From Syntrophaceae bacterium (lineage in GTDB: Bacteria > Desulfobacterota > Syntrophia > Syntrophales > Smithellaceae): a DNA stretch of 50,822 bases. The stretch lies in NCBI GenBank assembly GCA_003139775.1, contig PLGI01000113.1, positions 1 to 50,822 of the forward strand. The letters are read 5' to 3'. The position numbers and the translations under genes were made by a program. The notes under the pieces were generated by a model, which worked only from the letters and a program-made list of their open reading frames with translations, did no database searches and had not been told where the DNA came from. Shown here piece after piece: positions 48,610 through 50,822 of the stretch; positions within the stretch are counted from its first letter, which is position 1, and each line of letters starts with the position of its first letter.

Positions 48610-48978
48610 TTATGTAGGATAATACCAAGTTCCACTAGTGGAAGGTATACTATTATTTTTTACCGTCGTTACAGTTATTACAATATCACTACCATTAGCC
48701 GACTCTGAAAGTGCAAAATCAGAACCAACATTAGAGTTTGCTTGAATAGAATTCAGAACAGCCGTAGGTGTAGTCGGTCCAGCGCCTGACAACATTTGTG
48801 AGGCATAATAATTACTTGAGCGCGCTTTTAATTCTGCAATTGCCGCCTGTGCGGCGCTGATTCTCGATTGGTCCATCATACTAATGTACCTCGGAATAGC
48901 TATCGCAGCTAAAATTCCCAAAATAACCAAGACCGCTATGATTTCAATCAACGTAAAACCTTTTTCATTTCTTAACAT
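48610..48978 (-). CDS. Type IV pilin-like protein (prepilin)
   Basis: 122 aa; EKGFTLIEIIAVLVILGILAAIAIPRYISMMDQSR, class III prepilin signal with G/F cleavage and Glu+5. Confidence 0.93.
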   Translation of the reverse strand: MLRNEKGFTLIEIIAVLVILGILAAIAIPRYISMMDQSRISAAQAAIAELKARSSNYYASQMLSGAGPTTPTAVLNSIQANSNVGSDFALSESANGSDIVITVTTVKNNSIPSTSGTWYYPT

Positions 48979-49173
48979 TTTTTTCGCCTTTCTTAACTTT
49001 AGTTAATTATAAATTTTTTGTTTACATTATTAATCATGGTTATTTCTTTGTAAACAATTATGTAAAGGTAAAAACTATGCCTTTATCAGGAATATAAATA
49101 TTTTTTTGCTTTTTTAACCGGCCCTAAATACTTATACTATAAGTTAAGCTGGAGCTCATCCATTTTTTATTTC

Positions 49174-49298
49174 TCAATTCAGGTGCGCCTCTGGTGCTGG
49201 AGGACAGTAAATTAAAGAACTATGTGGCCTGAACGTGTTGTATTCCAATCGCCATTTTTCAATAAGAGTTTTCGTTTCTTTCAAGGTATAAAAAATCT
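49174..49298 (-). pseudogene. IS3-family transposase OrfB C-terminal fragment
   Basis: Reverse strand reads EIFYTLKETKTLIEKWRLEYNTFRPHSSLIYCPPAPEAHLN*, an IS3-type OrfB tail. Confidence 0.75.
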
Positions 49299-49475
49299 CT
49301 CCATCGCCACATGCGTTATACCGCTTTCTCGTGGCCAGTTCTTAAGTCTAAAGAGATCATTCGTCATAGTTGTGAAGGTCCTGATTTCCTTTTTCAGACC
49401 AGTTCCCATAATACAGGCTGTTATTGTTCTCTTATGAACATCCAGGCCGCATCCCCTTTCGATTATTATATCCAT
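49281..49475 (-). pseudogene. IS110-family transposase N-terminal fragment
   Basis: GLDVHKRTITACIMGTGLKKEIRTFTTMTNDLFRLKNWPRESGITHVAME, the DEDD N-terminal domain pattern, truncated at the IS3 OrfB tail. Confidence 0.85.
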
Positions 49476-49709
49476 GAAATTTCCTCCTCTTTGTTTGGAA
49501 TATTACCGACATAAATACACTATTTCTGCCCATACACAAAGGAACACCTCCAGTAAATTGCTCATTTTCATTCTTGGTTATGCCGACAGGTTGGCATGGG
49601 GGTTCCATCGGAAATAATCAAAAAAAAGTGACCTTCACCCCAAAAACCGTACCAGCAGATAAGTTAGTTTTCTGGCATAATAAAAATATTGAGGAGGAGG
49701 GATTATGCC

Positions 49710-49943
49710 ATGAAGAAGAAGTTTACGGAGGAGGAGATTGCCTTTGCTTTAAAGCAGGTGGAGCATGGGACTCAGGTGGCCGAAGTTATCAGGAAGATGG
49801 GGATCACGGAGCAGATCTATTACCGCTGGAAGAAGAAGTGTGGTGGTTTGGGCATGAGCGAGTTGAGGCGTTTGAAGCAGATGGTGGCGGACTTGAGCCT
49901 TGACAAGTACATGCTTCAGGAGGTACTCACAAAAAAATTATAA
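49710..49943 (+). CDS. IS3-family transposase OrfA
   Basis: MKKKFTEEEIAFALKQVEHGTQVAEVIRKMGITEQIYYRWKKKCGGLGMSELRRLKQMVADLSLDKYMLQEVLTKKL. Confidence 0.9.
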   Translation: MKKKFTEEEIAFALKQVEHGTQVAEVIRKMGITEQIYYRWKKKCGGLGMSELRRLKQMVADLSLDKYMLQEVLTKKL

Positions 49944-50768
49944 GGCCTGCCGCAAGAGGGTTTTGGTAACCTTTCTGTAAGATAGTTTTCGGGTCAGCGA
50001 ACGACGGGCTTGTGAAGTTCTTATATTCAGGAGATCAAGTTACCGATATCATAGTAGCGCAGATGGTCAGGCCGAGTTGAAGATGAGAATCAGGGAGATT
50101 GCCGCATTTAGGGTGCGATATGGCTACAAGCGAATCCATGTACTTCTCCTGCGAGAAGGTTGGGAAATTAACCATAAGCGGGTCTACTGTATTTACTGTG
50201 AAGAAGAAGGTTTGAATTTGCGCAGGAAGCGATCCAAAAAGCATAAGAGAGATAACCTAAGGGTAACCCGGGAGAACATTCAGAATGTTAACGACTGCTG
50301 GGGTATGGACTTTGTATCAGATAGTACTTTTCACGGGAGGCGTTTTCGTATTTTGACTATTGTAGATATATTTAGTAGGGAATGTCTTGGACTTGACGTT
50401 AATCTAGGGATCAAGGGGTGGCACTGCTTGATCATATAAAATCGTTGTGGGGTATTCCTAAGAGTATACGCTACGACAATGGTCCTGAGTTTGTTTCGAA
50501 TATTCTTGATAAGTGGGCTTATGAAAACAAAGTAGCTCTTGATTTTTCAAGACCAGGGAAACCAACGGATAATGCATTTGTGGAATTATTTAATGGCAGC
50601 TTACGTGACGAATGCCTGAACACAAATTGGTTTTTGTCTTTGGATGATGCTCGTGATAAGATTGAAGCATGGCGGACGGATTATAATGAGTTCCGTCCTC
50701 ACAGTTCTTTGGATAACAAAACACCAAGTGATTACGTAAGAACAGAGCTTTTGAGGCTGGAAAACTAA
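49944..50768 (+). pseudogene. IS3-family transposase OrfB, disrupted
   Basis: In-frame TAA at 49978-49980 and a frame change/deletion near 50420-50440 between DIFSRECLGLDV and LLDHIKSLWGIPKSIRYDNGPEF; C-term RPHSSLDNKTPSDY. Confidence 0.85.
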
Positions 50769-50822
50769 CTCTTTTTAAGTGGACCAGTTTTTGGGGGACC
50801 CTCAGGACCCTCAAAACTGCGG

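Larger units (their letters stand above)
49629..50804 (+). mobile_element. IS3-family (IS407-like) insertion sequence, degenerate
   Basis: OrfA/OrfB genes bracketed by imperfect inverted repeats CCCCAAAAACCGTACCA (49638-49654) and TGGACCAGTTTTTGGGG (50780-50796), 14/17 matching; outer ends estimated. Confidence 0.75.

Noticed and set aside
49574-49903. 109-aa plus-strand ORF overlapping IS3 OrfA
   Set aside because: Out-of-frame reading of OrfA; Gly/Glu-rich translation without a recognisable domain.
1-50822. CRISPR arrays, tRNA or rRNA genes
   Set aside because: No regularly spaced direct repeats with unique spacers, and no tRNA cloverleaf or rRNA-like stretch recognised by eye; a tRNAscan/Infernal run would be needed to exclude them.

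Overview
This 50.8 kb window looks like a Desulfobacterota (deltaproteobacterial) chromosome; that host assignment is inferred from gene content and order only. The first 30 kb is mostly housekeeping: Fe-ADH and DegT aminotransferase, rplM-rpsI-argC-cysS, an S41 protease with a divergent polysaccharide deacetylase and TPR lipoprotein, tolQRAB-pal-cpoB, an epmA-efp-epmB cluster, truA, pyruvoyl arginine decarboxylase, and an mlaEFDCA locus. The accessory part (about 29-50.8 kb) is more unusual. It holds a lipid/small-molecule locus (nucleotidyltransferase, truncated MFS start, CDP-alcohol phosphatidyltransferase, SDR, methyltransferase, and an intact KASIII beside a KASIII paralog lacking catalytic Cys and His). 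This abuts a three-gene phosphonate operon (radical SAM/SPASM, cytidylyltransferase-PEP mutase fusion, phosphonopyruvate decarboxylase) with no aminoethylphosphonate transaminase visible. Further on are MgtA, a PIN-GNAT-PUA-like gene split by a 92-bp palindromic repeat and overlapping an ASCH-like gene, an RNB exoribonuclease, a TPR lipoprotein with near-identical 102-bp repeats, and a zone of IS110/IS3 remnants around a lone type IV pilin. Other notable points are an MlaF ATPase with a C-terminal degenerate GGDEF-like domain, and a dispersed repeat family, one copy of which supplies the apparent start codon of an outer-membrane protein ORF. All calls come from reading the sequence and supplied ORFs; no database search was run.
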